From positions 9,789 through 73,788 of the forward strand of contig JBBDPC010000127.1 in assembly GCA_040876735.1 (NCBI GenBank): a stretch of 64,000 bases of DNA, given 5' to 3'. This DNA is from Natronomicrosphaera sp040876735. Its GTDB lineage: Bacteria > Planctomycetota > Phycisphaerae > Phycisphaerales > Phycisphaeraceae. The notes below the pieces were generated by a model. It was given only the letters and a program-made list of their open reading frames with translations. It did no database searches and was not told where the DNA came from. Shown one piece after another: positions 53,298-63,113 of this stretch. Within the stretch, counting starts at the first letter, position 1; each line of letters begins with the position of its first letter. Made by a program: the position numbers and the translations under genes.

Positions 53298-56180
53298 ATG
53301 AAACAGGCGCATTGGACCACATTGATTGCGATGTCCACAACGGCACTCATTGCCAGTACGACCATTGCTGAACCGGCTTATGTTGACTTGTCCAGCGTCG
53401 CCAATCGGTCACTTGAAGACGATGCCGTCGCGGACAATGGCGAAGGCGGTTGGTCGGATGAAGGCGCCAATGACATGTTCATCTATCCCCCGATTCGTTC
53501 TGGTGATGTTGTGCGGAACGGCCATTCCTTCCACCTGCCCCGGGCAACGGAGGACAACGGCGCCACCATTGTCATGCTGCGCGGGCACGACGTCCCGGAT
53601 CTGCCTCAGCAGGTGAAAGTGCCCGTGCCGAACGAAACGGGCAGGTATGTCTACTTCCTCCAGAATATGTCGCGCACATCAGACGATCTCGCTTCGGAGG
53701 CACAGGTGGCGGAATACACGGTGCATTACGCTGACGGCTCGGAGGAGGCGATCCCGTTGCATGCCGGCCAACACTTGCGCCACTGGTGGACGGGAAACTG
53801 GTGGGACAACGGCGGCGCGGACAGTTGGCCAATCTTCATGGGCCGGAACGCCTACAGCGGACGATGGAAGCATTACATCGGCGTCTGGGCGATGCAGTGG
53901 ACAAACCCACATCCCGACAAAGTCATGACCGGCATCACTCTGGCTTCAATGGGCACGGCGGCGCCGGCGATTTTCGCCATTACCATCGACGATGTTGATT
54001 ATCACGCCAGCGATCAACTGAAGGCGAACTACGAGCGCCCCGACGAGCCACCCGTCGGCTACTTTGATGACAAGTTGGCGCAGGAGCGTCAGCGTATTTT
54101 TCAGGAAATGGTGGACCGTGAGATGGTGCGCGGCGTGCGGCGGATCGAGTTGATCGCGCCCGACCTGCTTGCGGTCACACTGGATGCGTGGGTGGCCGAC
54201 GGCCCGGGCGCGGGCGAAGATCGGGCGGCGGCCCTGCAGGTTCCGGAGACGTTTACCATCCGTGTCGGTGACGGCCAAGCCATGCACCCGCGCCGCGTCG
54301 GCCGACTTAGCTATGAGCACTGGAACGGCGACATCGGCCCTTTCCAGCAAAATGTTGTGTACTGGCACACCTATTATCTGGAACTGGAGCAGCCACTGCC
54401 GGCAGAGGCCGTATGCGAGGTGAGCGTTGCGGGAATGGATGCGCCCTTCGTCTCCATCGCGACGCTGCAGTTCACGCCCGCGGACGTTGTAACCCGTGCC
54501 ATCAAGGTGAACCAGGTGGCCTACGCCGATTCGGCCGAGCGCCGGTATGCCTACCTCGGCTGGTGGGCGGCGGATCTCGGGGCGGTGAACTACGACCGCT
54601 TTGATACCTATCAGGTGGTCGACGAGGCGACCGGGCGCAGCACGTACAGTGGAGAAATCAAGCGACATGCCGACGATGATACGCTCAGCGGCGAACGGGT
54701 ATATGAAATGGACATCAGTTCGCTGGAGTCTGGGCGATACCACATCGTAATCGACGGCCTCGGGCGCTCCAGTAGTTTCGCAGTCGGCGGCGAAGGGATC
54801 GCGGACCTGTACAGGCAGACCAACCGCGCATATTACCATCAGCGTGCGGGGACGGCGCTGGTTGAGCCTTACACCACGTTTACCAACGATCTGCATCACC
54901 ACCGCGTGTCAAAGAGCGGGCAAGTCGTGGGCGATGAAGAACAGGAGACCGCGGACGATCCGGCCAGGATCTTCCGCGGCGGATACCACGATGCGGCAGA
55001 CTTCGACGTGTTCACCTATCACCTCCGTGCCACCGCCCAGACCTTGAACGCTTACGAGATGTATCCCACGGCATTCCGGGATGACGACTTGAATATTCCC
55101 GAAAGCGGTAATGGCATACCGGACGTGCTGGACGAAGCGAATTGGGCGCTGCTGGCTTATCTCGACCTGCAACGGGACAACGGGGCAGTGCCGCTGGGCC
55201 GGGGCAATGAACAGGATGCTCAACGAGACTATGTACGGGAGCATGGGGAAGCGCCGCCGTTCGGCATTTTTCCTCCCACCACCACGTCCACAGCGGAATA
55301 CGCCGCTGTCGCCGCACAGTATGCCCGTCTGATCGAACCATACGACGCGGAGCGATCGGCGGTCTACCTTGCCTCGGCCCAACGCGCCTTCGCGTGGGCA
55401 CAGGCCAATCCGCAGGTGGGCGAGCGTACTGAACATGCCGGCAAGCTGCTTCGGACCTGGGCCGCGGGCGAGTTGTACACCACCACCGGTTCGGCGACGG
55501 ATCACCAGGCGTTTAAGGATCTTTACCACGACGGTGGATACAAAGATTATCACTACCGTTATGCGGTCTACCTGCCGACATTCATGGGTGCCTATGTCGG
55601 GGCCACCCATCAGGATGTGGACCCGGACATTCGCGACGCATTGCAGGACGAGTTGATCCGCCGGGCCGACGACGGGCTGAAGAAAATCGATGAGCCAGCA
55701 TACCGCGTGGGATTGGGCGCTCGTGACAGTGGATTCGGTTGGGGCACACTCAACGGCGGCGGCCACTACGCGAACCTGCTGTTGCTGGCCCATCACCTGA
55801 CCGGCGAGCAGGCCTATCTTGACGGGGCGAGTCTTAATGCGGACTTCCAGCTTGGTTGCAACCCGCTGTCCAAAACGTTCATCACCGGGATGGGTGAACG
55901 TCCGCCGCGTCATCCACAGATCGCCGCATACCTGTACACCCAGCCGGGCAAGACCGGGTCCACCGTTCCGGGCATCACCATTTACGGGTTGGCCGCCAGC
56001 AACTTGACCTGGCATCCCGAGGTCATTCCCCCTTGGCGACGGTGGCGCGACCTCGGCAACGGGGGTGCGGAAATCAGCAGCGAATTCACGATCACGGAAA
56101 CCATCGGCGCTTCGTCCATGCTGTACGGGACGCTTCACGCGCTTCAGCTGCGCCGAGAAAACGATTCGCTCGAACCCTGA
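53298..56180 (+). CDS. Glycoside hydrolase family 9 enzyme, first copy
   Basis: The 960-residue protein starts MKQAHWTTLIAMSTTALIAS with a signal peptide. An N-terminal region of about 390 residues has beta-sandwich character, followed by an immunoglobulin-like cellulase domain (TRAIKVNQVAYADSAERRYA). The GH9 catalytic domain has the nucleophile-side motif FRGGYHDAADFD near residue 562, the LGCNPLSKTFITGMG motif, and the acid Glu in EISSEFTITETIG near 930. GH9 enzymes cut beta-1,4-glucans such as cellulose by inversion. ATG 53298 has a CTGGAG ribosome site; the GTG 36 bases upstream is less likely. It is followed by a LacI gene. Confidence 0.92.
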   Translation: MKQAHWTTLIAMSTTALIASTTIAEPAYVDLSSVANRSLEDDAVADNGEGGWSDEGANDMFIYPPIRSGDVVRNGHSFHLPRATEDNGATIVMLRGHDVPDLPQQVKVPVPNETGRYVYFLQNMSRTSDDLASEAQVAEYTVHYADGSEEAIPLHAGQHLRHWWTGNWWDNGGADSWPIFMGRNAYSGRWKHYIGVWAMQWTNPHPDKVMTGITLASMGTAAPAIFAITIDDVDYHASDQLKANYERPDEPPVGYFDDKLAQERQRIFQEMVDREMVRGVRRIELIAPDLLAVTLDAWVADGPGAGEDRAAALQVPETFTIRVGDGQAMHPRRVGRLSYEHWNGDIGPFQQNVVYWHTYYLELEQPLPAEAVCEVSVAGMDAPFVSIATLQFTPADVVTRAIKVNQVAYADSAERRYAYLGWWAADLGAVNYDRFDTYQVVDEATGRSTYSGEIKRHADDDTLSGERVYEMDISSLESGRYHIVIDGLGRSSSFAVGGEGIADLYRQTNRAYYHQRAGTALVEPYTTFTNDLHHHRVSKSGQVVGDEEQETADDPARIFRGGYHDAADFDVFTYHLRATAQTLNAYEMYPTAFRDDDLNIPESGNGIPDVLDEANWALLAYLDLQRDNGAVPLGRGNEQDAQRDYVREHGEAPPFGIFPPTTTSTAEYAAVAAQYARLIEPYDAERSAVYLASAQRAFAWAQANPQVGERTEHAGKLLRTWAAGELYTTTGSATDHQAFKDLYHDGGYKDYHYRYAVYLPTFMGAYVGATHQDVDPDIRDALQDELIRRADDGLKKIDEPAYRVGLGARDSGFGWGTLNGGGHYANLLLLAHHLTGEQAYLDGASLNADFQLGCNPLSKTFITGMGERPPRHPQIAAYLYTQPGKTGSTVPGITIYGLAASNLTWHPEVIPPWRRWRDLGNGGAEISSEFTITETIGASSMLYGTLHALQLRRENDSLEP

Positions 56181-56332
56181 AACAAGCCGTGGAGATGGAA
56201 GAACCCGTGTCCCGCCGGTTATATGAAGCTTAAAAAACCTTGACCTACCCCCGCCCTACCGCTAGGTTTACCATTAGAACGCGTGGGGAAATGCAAAAGG
56301 TCATTGTTCGTTGAGTTCAGGAGCGTGGCGTA

Positions 56333-57412
56333 ATGGCGGATCGACAGGTGACATTACGGCATATTGCCGAGCAAGCCGACGTGTCGGTGGCTGCCGTTTC
56401 CTATGCGCTGCATGGCAAGGGCCGAATGTCGCCGGCGAGACGAAGTCAACTGGAGCAGATGCTCAAGGAGGCGGGGTACAAACCGAGCTACAAGCTGCGT
56501 CCCGTGTTGTATGTCAGCAGCCACAGCGTGTTCCACGACATGCACACGCTGCAACCGCTGCTGTCGAAGTATGGCGGGATTAACGACTGCTTCCATGCCG
56601 AGGAGATCCCGCTGCGGATGGAGTTGCTCCACATGCCCGGTTCGCCGAGCCTGGCGGACCAGTTGGAGCAACTGCTGTCGTTCCGCCCCAGCGGCGTGCT
56701 GCTCGACTCCGACCTCCGGGACGAAATGGCGGAAGTGGTCCAGTTCTTCGATGCCGCAGGCGTTCCCGCAGTTCAGGTCGGCCACATTCCGCACGTGCCG
56801 GCCACGGACAGCGTGGTGGTCGACAACTTCGGGGGGGCCCATGCGGGCACGCAGCACCTGATATCCCAAGGTCACAAGCGGATCGCCACGATCCGGTGGA
56901 ACATCGAAAACGACCTGGCAAGCCGTCAGAAGTATGCAGGATTCTGCTGTGCCATGGAGGAAGCGGGGCTGGAGGCGTCCGAAGCGTATACGGTCGAGGC
57001 GCCACTGGGGCGACGTGCCGCCGGCCAACCGGGGCGGGTCGCCGTCGAGCGACTGCTCAGCCTGTCTCAGCCGCCCACGGCCGTGTTCGTGGAAAACAGT
57101 TTCGTCAGCCCCAGCCTGCTCTACCCGATCCCGCCGGAGGAAGCGGTGCCTGCCGAGATCGCCCAGCTCGACATGGTTCATTTCGAGGCGTGGAGCCTCG
57201 ACTGGATCGAGCAGGTAGTGGTGAGCAAACTGAGCCTGCCTCCTCGTCATACCAAGCTACTACGAATCGATTGGTACCGAATGGGCCAGATGGCGGGCGA
57301 GTGGATGCTGGCAAAACTGGGCGGCAACGATCAAACGGGGCAGGTCACACGTCTGTCGCCCCGCCTGGTCCATGTGGACGACGGGACGGAGACACCGCTC
57401 AACGCATCGTGA
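56333..57412 (+). CDS. LacI-family transcriptional regulator, first copy
   Basis: The 359-residue protein has a LacI headpiece (VTLRHIAEQADVSVAAVSYALHGKG), a shortened hinge, and a periplasmic-binding-type core with GVLLDSDLRDEMAEV, DNFGGAHAGTQHLISQGHKR and FVENSFVSPSLLYPI. It is a paralogue of the LacI protein at 61956-63029, sharing much of the C-terminal half (LDMVHFEAW, IEQV). LacI proteins repress sugar-use genes until an inducer binds. Being flanked by two GH9 genes, it likely controls them. A possible start region lies 40-110 bases upstream (TTGACC and AT-rich). Confidence 0.94.
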   Translation: MADRQVTLRHIAEQADVSVAAVSYALHGKGRMSPARRSQLEQMLKEAGYKPSYKLRPVLYVSSHSVFHDMHTLQPLLSKYGGINDCFHAEEIPLRMELLHMPGSPSLADQLEQLLSFRPSGVLLDSDLRDEMAEVVQFFDAAGVPAVQVGHIPHVPATDSVVVDNFGGAHAGTQHLISQGHKRIATIRWNIENDLASRQKYAGFCCAMEEAGLEASEAYTVEAPLGRRAAGQPGRVAVERLLSLSQPPTAVFVENSFVSPSLLYPIPPEEAVPAEIAQLDMVHFEAWSLDWIEQVVVSKLSLPPRHTKLLRIDWYRMGQMAGEWMLAKLGGNDQTGQVTRLSPRLVHVDDGTETPLNAS

Positions 57413-57464
57413 TGATTGAACCATGCCTGACGACAAAGCGGCGATTCCTGCTTCCCATTGCTTA

Positions 57465-57474
57465 AACCATGGTT
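57465..57474. promoter_or_regulatory. LacI-type operator candidate before the second GH9 gene
   Basis: The perfect palindrome AACCATGGTT sits between TTGCTT (57458) and TATAGC (57479), a promoter-like pair with a short spacer of 15 bases. LacI operators are often 10-14-bp palindromes that overlap promoters. Confidence 0.4.
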
Positions 57475-57692
57475 ATCATATAGCACGCTTGAGCGGAGGC
57501 CATCACAGGTCATCACGCTTGGCAACGCGGAGTTCAAACCGACGGTGACGCCCCGCCCCATTTCGCTGGTCCGTGAGAAGCGGCTGGCCAGCACTGTTTG
57601 TCTCAGCGGGACTGTTCGACGCCGAACCTGATGAGCCTGCCCGAGCACGACACGTCACGCCCGAGCTATGACCTGCACACAAGGACTGCACG

Positions 57693-60275
57693 ATGATCCA
57701 GAAGAATGCGCCTTTGATGATGTTTTGCGTCCTGATGATCGGTGTTGCCGCGCCTGTCAATGCCGATGGTCTGGATGGGGCGGAGACACCCGTTTCGCCG
57801 ATCCCCGACGCACTGCAAGGCGTGCACCCGATTCACATGCCCGAATATGACGGTGTCGAGCAACTCCTGGTGCTGTCTGACCGGTGGGTGATCGTGGTCA
57901 ACCGCAGCATGGACGACCTGTTCGCGGAGATGGATCGACGAGCCGACGGTGCACTCGGGGAGACGGTCGAGCGTTGGGTCGCCAGTGAGCAGGCGGGCAG
58001 GCCTGACTGGAAGGCGTATCACGGCCGATGGGCGCTGCGCGACGAGCACATGGCCGACGCTCGGGAGGCAATCGGCGAGCGCCGGCTGGGCGAGCCGGGC
58101 TACTTCACCATCGCGAGCCCGGACGACGACCGGTATGCGGAAGTTCGATACCCGGCCAAGGCAGACCGGCTGCTGGTGTCCGCCGGGATGGGGCGGAAGC
58201 ATGGCGGCGTTTTTCGCACGGACTTCATGATCTACAGCTACCTGGAATTGCCTGAGCCGATGCGAGATGGAGCGCAATATCAGATCGAACTGGACAACGG
58301 TGACCAGGTGTCATTCACGTTCGACCGCAAGACCACCATCTCTCGCGCGATCAAGGTGAACCAGGTCGGCTACCTGCCGGACGCCAACCAGAAGCGGGCG
58401 TACCTCGGCGCGCACCTCTACCGGTTCGGTCCGTTGGACCTGTCGCACGCCGACCGGTTCGAGGTCATCAACGTCAAGACGGGCGAAGTCGCGATGGATG
58501 GCGCCGTCGAGCTGATCGATCGCAACCCACGGTTCGCTCCCAAGGACGACTCGCAGTCGCCCGACGGCCGGCCGCTGATGTATGGCGAAGACGTCTATGT
58601 CGCCGACTTCACCGAACTCACAGAGGAAGGCGTCTTCTTTGTCAGTGTGCCGGGCGTCGGTCGGTCCTGGCCCTTCCGTCATGCGAAGGATGTGTACGGG
58701 CCGGCGTTTTATACGGCCGCGCGCGGCCTGTTTCACCAGCGTGCCGGGATGGCGATCACGTCGGAGTATTCGCGCTGGACCCGTCAAAAGGCGCTCACCG
58801 CGCCCTACTACGAGTCCAAACATATCTCCTTCCCTCACCACACCGGCCGGCCAAGCGGCTATGAGCGTTTCGACGTGATTGCTGGCTCATTCGACCGCTC
58901 GCGTCAGACGCCGGAAATCCCCGGTGGCTGGCATGACGCCGCCGACTGGGATTCCAACGACGGCCACTACGCGGCGGTATTCGACCTGCTGCACGCCTAC
59001 GGCTTCTCACCGGAGCGGTTCACCGACGGGCAACTCCGGCTGCCCGAATCGGACAACGGCGTGCCCGATGTGCTGGACGAAGCCCGCCACGGCCTCGAAC
59101 TCTGGCGGCACAGCATGGACGAGCGCGGCGGCGTCTCGGGCATGCTCGAAACCTGGACGCATCCGGACATCGACGACCCGGACGTGGACTACGCGTTCGC
59201 GCAGCGCACCCGTTGGTCTTCGCTGCTGTTTGCCGCCGCCGCCGCGCAATACGCGCAGTTCGTCAAGCCGTTCAATCCGGACGACGCCGCGCTTTACCAG
59301 CAGGCGGCGGAACGGGCCTACGCCTTCGGCAGCGACCCGGCCAACTCGCTCGGCGACACGGTGATCCACGCCAAGAAGCAGCGCGGCAAGGGCGACGACT
59401 ACACCATCGAGTGGACGGAAACCGACGAGCACATTCAACCCTACCTGCTGCATGCAAAGCTGCGCCTGTACCTGCTGACGGACGACGAGACCTACCTCGA
59501 AGATGTACCGGAACTGGCCGAAATCGCCCATCGCCCGATCGAGCATCACTTCAGTCGCAAGGACTATTCGCCGTGGATTTACTACAGCCTGGTTGAAGCG
59601 GGCGATGCGCTGCCGAAGGCACTGGTCCGGGAATGGCGCAACTGGTTCATCGAGGACGCCGACGGCCTGGTCGACCTGCTGGACGACGCGCCGTATGCCA
59701 GCACATGGCCGCGGCATCAGGACTACTGGATGGCGTGGGGCGCGAGCATGATGATGAACTTCAACCGCGGATTGGTGATTGCCTACCAGTTGACCGGCGA
59801 TCAGAAATACCGCGATGCGGCACTGACGAACACCGACTTCATGCTCGGCGCGAACCCGATGGGCATGTCCTGGACCACCGGTCTCGGTTACGTCTACCCG
59901 ATCGACATCCAGCACAGCGTCAGCGAACTGGACGGCATCGTCGACCCGGTCCCAGGCATCACCATCTACGGCATTACGGGCGGCCCGATCTACCACCAGT
60001 TCCGCAACGAGGTGTGGGCGTCACCCGACGGCGATGCGTCCGTCGATTTCGTCAGCCATGAGTCGCATCGCAATCCGCCCCTGTGGCGGCGCTGGATGGT
60101 GCATCCGCACGTGAACGTCGCGCAGAACGAGTTCACGATTCACGAAACCATGGCCGCCACGGTCTTCACGACCGCCGTGCTGATGGCAGACGACTGGTCG
60201 CCGGAAACGTCGCCCGTGCTCAAGGACGCGCCCCGGCGTCCCGACCAGTTGTTCGGCCAGTGGTATCTGCCTTAA
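57693..60275 (+). CDS. Glycoside hydrolase family 9 enzyme, second copy
   Basis: The 860-residue protein starts MIQKNAPLMMFCVLMIGVAA with a signal peptide. The immunoglobulin-like domain (SRAIKVNQVGYLPDANQKRA) is at about residues 215-320. The GH9 catalytic domain has PGGWHDAADWDSN near residue 410, ANPMGMSWTTGLGYVYPID and the acid motif QNEFTIHETMAATV near 811. It is an independent GH9 gene, not a recent duplicate of the first one. It is secreted and probably acts on cellulose or related beta-glucan. It is followed 15 bases on by the converging glycosidase gene. Confidence 0.92.
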   Translation: MIQKNAPLMMFCVLMIGVAAPVNADGLDGAETPVSPIPDALQGVHPIHMPEYDGVEQLLVLSDRWVIVVNRSMDDLFAEMDRRADGALGETVERWVASEQAGRPDWKAYHGRWALRDEHMADAREAIGERRLGEPGYFTIASPDDDRYAEVRYPAKADRLLVSAGMGRKHGGVFRTDFMIYSYLELPEPMRDGAQYQIELDNGDQVSFTFDRKTTISRAIKVNQVGYLPDANQKRAYLGAHLYRFGPLDLSHADRFEVINVKTGEVAMDGAVELIDRNPRFAPKDDSQSPDGRPLMYGEDVYVADFTELTEEGVFFVSVPGVGRSWPFRHAKDVYGPAFYTAARGLFHQRAGMAITSEYSRWTRQKALTAPYYESKHISFPHHTGRPSGYERFDVIAGSFDRSRQTPEIPGGWHDAADWDSNDGHYAAVFDLLHAYGFSPERFTDGQLRLPESDNGVPDVLDEARHGLELWRHSMDERGGVSGMLETWTHPDIDDPDVDYAFAQRTRWSSLLFAAAAAQYAQFVKPFNPDDAALYQQAAERAYAFGSDPANSLGDTVIHAKKQRGKGDDYTIEWTETDEHIQPYLLHAKLRLYLLTDDETYLEDVPELAEIAHRPIEHHFSRKDYSPWIYYSLVEAGDALPKALVREWRNWFIEDADGLVDLLDDAPYASTWPRHQDYWMAWGASMMMNFNRGLVIAYQLTGDQKYRDAALTNTDFMLGANPMGMSWTTGLGYVYPIDIQHSVSELDGIVDPVPGITIYGITGGPIYHQFRNEVWASPDGDASVDFVSHESHRNPPLWRRWMVHPHVNVAQNEFTIHETMAATVFTTAVLMADDWSPETSPVLKDAPRRPDQLFGQWYLP

Positions 60276-60290
60276 CCGTCATGCCGACGT

Positions 60291-61859
60291 TCACGTCGCG
60301 GCCGGCGTGGTGGTGCGCTTCACATGCAGGCGCTCCTGCCCGCCGGCCCATCGCAGTTCCACCTCCACCGGCACGTTGCTGACCACCTCAATCGCCGGCT
60401 TCTCCTCCGGCCGACGCCGCGCCGTGCAGCGTAAGTCCAGCAGGCCATCCGGGCCGAACGGATATTGCCGCACGCCATGCGCGTCGAGCAGGCGGACATC
60501 CCACACCAGGCGGTGGTTCGCCGCATCGGGCCGCAGGCCGAACACATATTCAAACAGCACCGCGATTGGGCCCAAGCCGGCCCACCCCACAAAGTCCGGC
60601 TTGGCGGGGTCGCCCGGCGCCGCGGCCTCGGGGGCATAGTTTTCCCAGAGCGTGCCCGTCTCCTGGAAGACACGGGTGACGTTGTCGACATGGTTGCAGG
60701 CGATGTCGTGCGCAAGGCGATGCTGGTCCACCTGCGTCAGACCGCGCAGCACCATGTACTGCGTCGACGGCCAGATTCCGCCGCACCAGTAGTTACCCGC
60801 CGGGTGATAGCCGCGTTCGTCCGCAGGCAGCGAAGGCACCCGGTGCGGCCGGTTGAACTGGGCCGGGTCTTCCAAGTGGGCCACGAACCGTTCCAGCCGG
60901 TCGGCGGGCACGGCCTCGGCCAGCAGCGCCCAGTAGGCGCCGATGGTGCGGAAGTCGCTGCGCTCGCCGGTGCGCTTCAGGTCGTGATAGAAGCGCGTGC
61001 GCTCGTCCCACATCCGCTCATTGACGACGCGGGTCAGCCGTTCCGCCTCCTCATGCATTTCCTCCACCACCACGGGCTCATCCAGCACGGTCGCCATCCG
61101 CGCCAGCGTCCGCGCGGAAAAGATGGCGTGCAGCGTGGCGTCGACCCAACTCAGGTGAGCCGGGCTGTGAGCGGGCGAGTACCCGGCGGGCACGCGCGGC
61201 TGATTGTCCATCCCGCACGCCCAGCCGCACGACCAGTACGTCCCGTCAGGCCAGGTGCGATAATCGCGCATCCACTGGTGATACGCCACCAGCAAGGGGA
61301 ACACGCGTTCGAGACGCTGGCGGTCCCCAAGGTTGATGTAGTACGCCCACTCGCTCCACGCCAGGGCATTGGGCCCGGTGCTCGCCGGATCATGACGGTG
61401 GAAGCAGTCCTGTCCGTCGGCGATGTCGATCTCACGACAGATGAAGCCGTCGGCGTGCTGCTTCGCATAGAGATTGTCCAGCGTGCGCTGAAAGTCGAAC
61501 GCCCGCGAACCGTATCGGCCGAACATGAGAATGAAGACCGAGTCCCACAGAAAGAGGTGGCCGTTGAAGGTCGTGTCGATGTAGTTGGCGACAAAGCCGT
61601 TGGCCGTGGTGGGCGTGCCGAGATTGCTGAACGCCAGTTCCCACGCTTTCCAGTAGCAGTCGATGACCGACTCGTGCCCCTCCCAGGCGGGCTGCGGCAG
61701 TTGCTCACGCACGTCGTCAAAGCGCGGCAAGGGCGGCGCGTCTGGTTCGGCCGTGTGAAAGGGGTTGCGCTCGACCCAGGGGTTGGGCACGTAGCAGGCG
61801 AACAGCGGATCGGTGAGGTACAGCGGCCGCGTGGGCGGATCGTGTGGTTGGTGTGTCAT
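60291..61859 (-). CDS. MGH1/GH63-like glycoside hydrolase
   Basis: The 522-residue protein has the alpha/alpha-barrel pattern of the mannosylglycerate hydrolase/GH63 group, for example GFVANYIDTTFNGHLFLWDS, FRTIGAYWALLAEA and NYWCGGIWPSTQYMVLRGL. It has no signal peptide and is therefore probably cytoplasmic, where it may hydrolyse short oligosaccharides taken up after GH9 action. The start is taken as ATG 61859; a GTG one codon earlier is possible. Its gene is followed downstream by the converging GH9 gene and lies downstream of the second LacI gene. Confidence 0.83.
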   Translation of the reverse strand: MTHQPHDPPTRPLYLTDPLFACYVPNPWVERNPFHTAEPDAPPLPRFDDVREQLPQPAWEGHESVIDCYWKAWELAFSNLGTPTTANGFVANYIDTTFNGHLFLWDSVFILMFGRYGSRAFDFQRTLDNLYAKQHADGFICREIDIADGQDCFHRHDPASTGPNALAWSEWAYYINLGDRQRLERVFPLLVAYHQWMRDYRTWPDGTYWSCGWACGMDNQPRVPAGYSPAHSPAHLSWVDATLHAIFSARTLARMATVLDEPVVVEEMHEEAERLTRVVNERMWDERTRFYHDLKRTGERSDFRTIGAYWALLAEAVPADRLERFVAHLEDPAQFNRPHRVPSLPADERGYHPAGNYWCGGIWPSTQYMVLRGLTQVDQHRLAHDIACNHVDNVTRVFQETGTLWENYAPEAAAPGDPAKPDFVGWAGLGPIAVLFEYVFGLRPDAANHRLVWDVRLLDAHGVRQYPFGPDGLLDLRCTARRRPEEKPAIEVVSNVPVEVELRWAGGQERLHVKRTTTPAAT

Positions 61860-61955
61860 CACTTGCTCGTTGAGGTATACAGAAGCGCTCCGGCGAGCGG
61901 TGGTGCAGGATTGAACCCTCAGGCAGCGGCATCGCCCACGATGGGTCTTCGCCTG

Positions 61956-63029
61956 TCACAGGGGCCTGATGTCACTGCCGCAGACCTCGACCAGCCGTGG
62001 AGCCAGTTGGATGTTTTCAACCGTTTCCGTCTGGCCGTTGATCCGATCCAGGCTGCGTTTGCCTGCCATCCGGCCCAGTTCTTCCCAGTTGATCTGCAAC
62101 AGCTTCGTCCGCCGCGTCGGATAGTTGAACACGCCGGCCATCACCTGCTCGATCACGTCCAGGTGCCAGGCCTCGAAGTGGACCATGTCCAACCGGCGGA
62201 TCGCCTCGGGCAGAGCCGGCTCGGAAGGGTCGATCGGGTACAGCAGTGAGGCGCTGACGAAGCTGTTTTCCACGAACACCGCCGTCGGCGGCTCGGGCAA
62301 CGCCAGCAACTGCTCCACCGCCACCCGCCCGGTGAGCCGGTCGCCGCGGCGGCCCGGCGGGCTCTGGACCACATATTCAGGCCGCTCGGCCAGCCCCGCG
62401 TCCTGCAAGGCGCACTGGAAGGCGGCGTACTTCTTGGCGCTCGCCGGGTCCTCGGCCACCCGCCAGCGGATGGTGGCGATCCGCGTGTGCCCGGCCTCGA
62501 CCAGGTGGCGGGTGGCGGCGTAGGCGCCGCCGAAGTCGTCGATCACCACCGCATCGACCCCCGGCGCCCGCACGGTGTGCCCGATCTGCAACGCCGGCAC
62601 CCCCTGCCCCTCAAAGAACCGCGCCACCGCCGGCAGATCATCCCCAAGGTCCGAATCCAGAATCACACCGGCGGGCTTATAGGAAAGCAACTCGCGCAAC
62701 TGGCCGCTCAAAGCTTTGCCGTTGGGCCGGTGCAGAAACTCGACGCGCAGGTCGACGTTGGCTTCACGGAAGACGCTGTTGAGCCCGTCGTACTTTTCCA
62801 GAAACGGGGTGAAGGCGGAGGGATGGCGATACTCGCGGTGGTCGCAGATGTAAAACGCCGGCCGACGCTTCGGCCGCGGCTTGAGGCCGGCCTCGGCAAG
62901 CAGCCGACCGATCTTGCGCCGCCGCTGCTCGGAGATCCGCCCCTTCCCGTTGAGCACATACGACACTGCCGCGACGGAAACGTCAGCCTTGCGGGCGATG
63001 TCCTGAAGCGTGGTGGCGGAGCGGTTCAT
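61956..63029 (-). CDS. LacI-family transcriptional regulator, second copy
   Basis: The 357-residue protein has the headpiece TTLQDIARKADVSVAAVSYVL and the binding core with GVILDSDLGDDLPAVARFF and IDDFGGAYAATRHLVEAGHT. It is a paralogue of the LacI protein at 56333 (FVENSFVSxSLLYPI, RRLDMVHFEAWHLDVIEQV), so the pair arose by an old duplication. It lies directly upstream of the MGH1-like gene with which it may form an operon, and it probably represses that gene. ATG 63029 is preferred over a start six codons upstream. Confidence 0.93.
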   Translation of the reverse strand: MNRSATTLQDIARKADVSVAAVSYVLNGKGRISEQRRRKIGRLLAEAGLKPRPKRRPAFYICDHREYRHPSAFTPFLEKYDGLNSVFREANVDLRVEFLHRPNGKALSGQLRELLSYKPAGVILDSDLGDDLPAVARFFEGQGVPALQIGHTVRAPGVDAVVIDDFGGAYAATRHLVEAGHTRIATIRWRVAEDPASAKKYAAFQCALQDAGLAERPEYVVQSPPGRRGDRLTGRVAVEQLLALPEPPTAVFVENSFVSASLLYPIDPSEPALPEAIRRLDMVHFEAWHLDVIEQVMAGVFNYPTRRTKLLQINWEELGRMAGKRSLDRINGQTETVENIQLAPRLVEVCGSDIRPL

Positions 63030-63113
63030 GGTGGCATTCCACAAAAAGTCGACAGGCGCGGGGCCGACCCTCCGACCGGTTCCGTCAAAGTCCCATGCTC
63101 GCCGTGTGACAGC

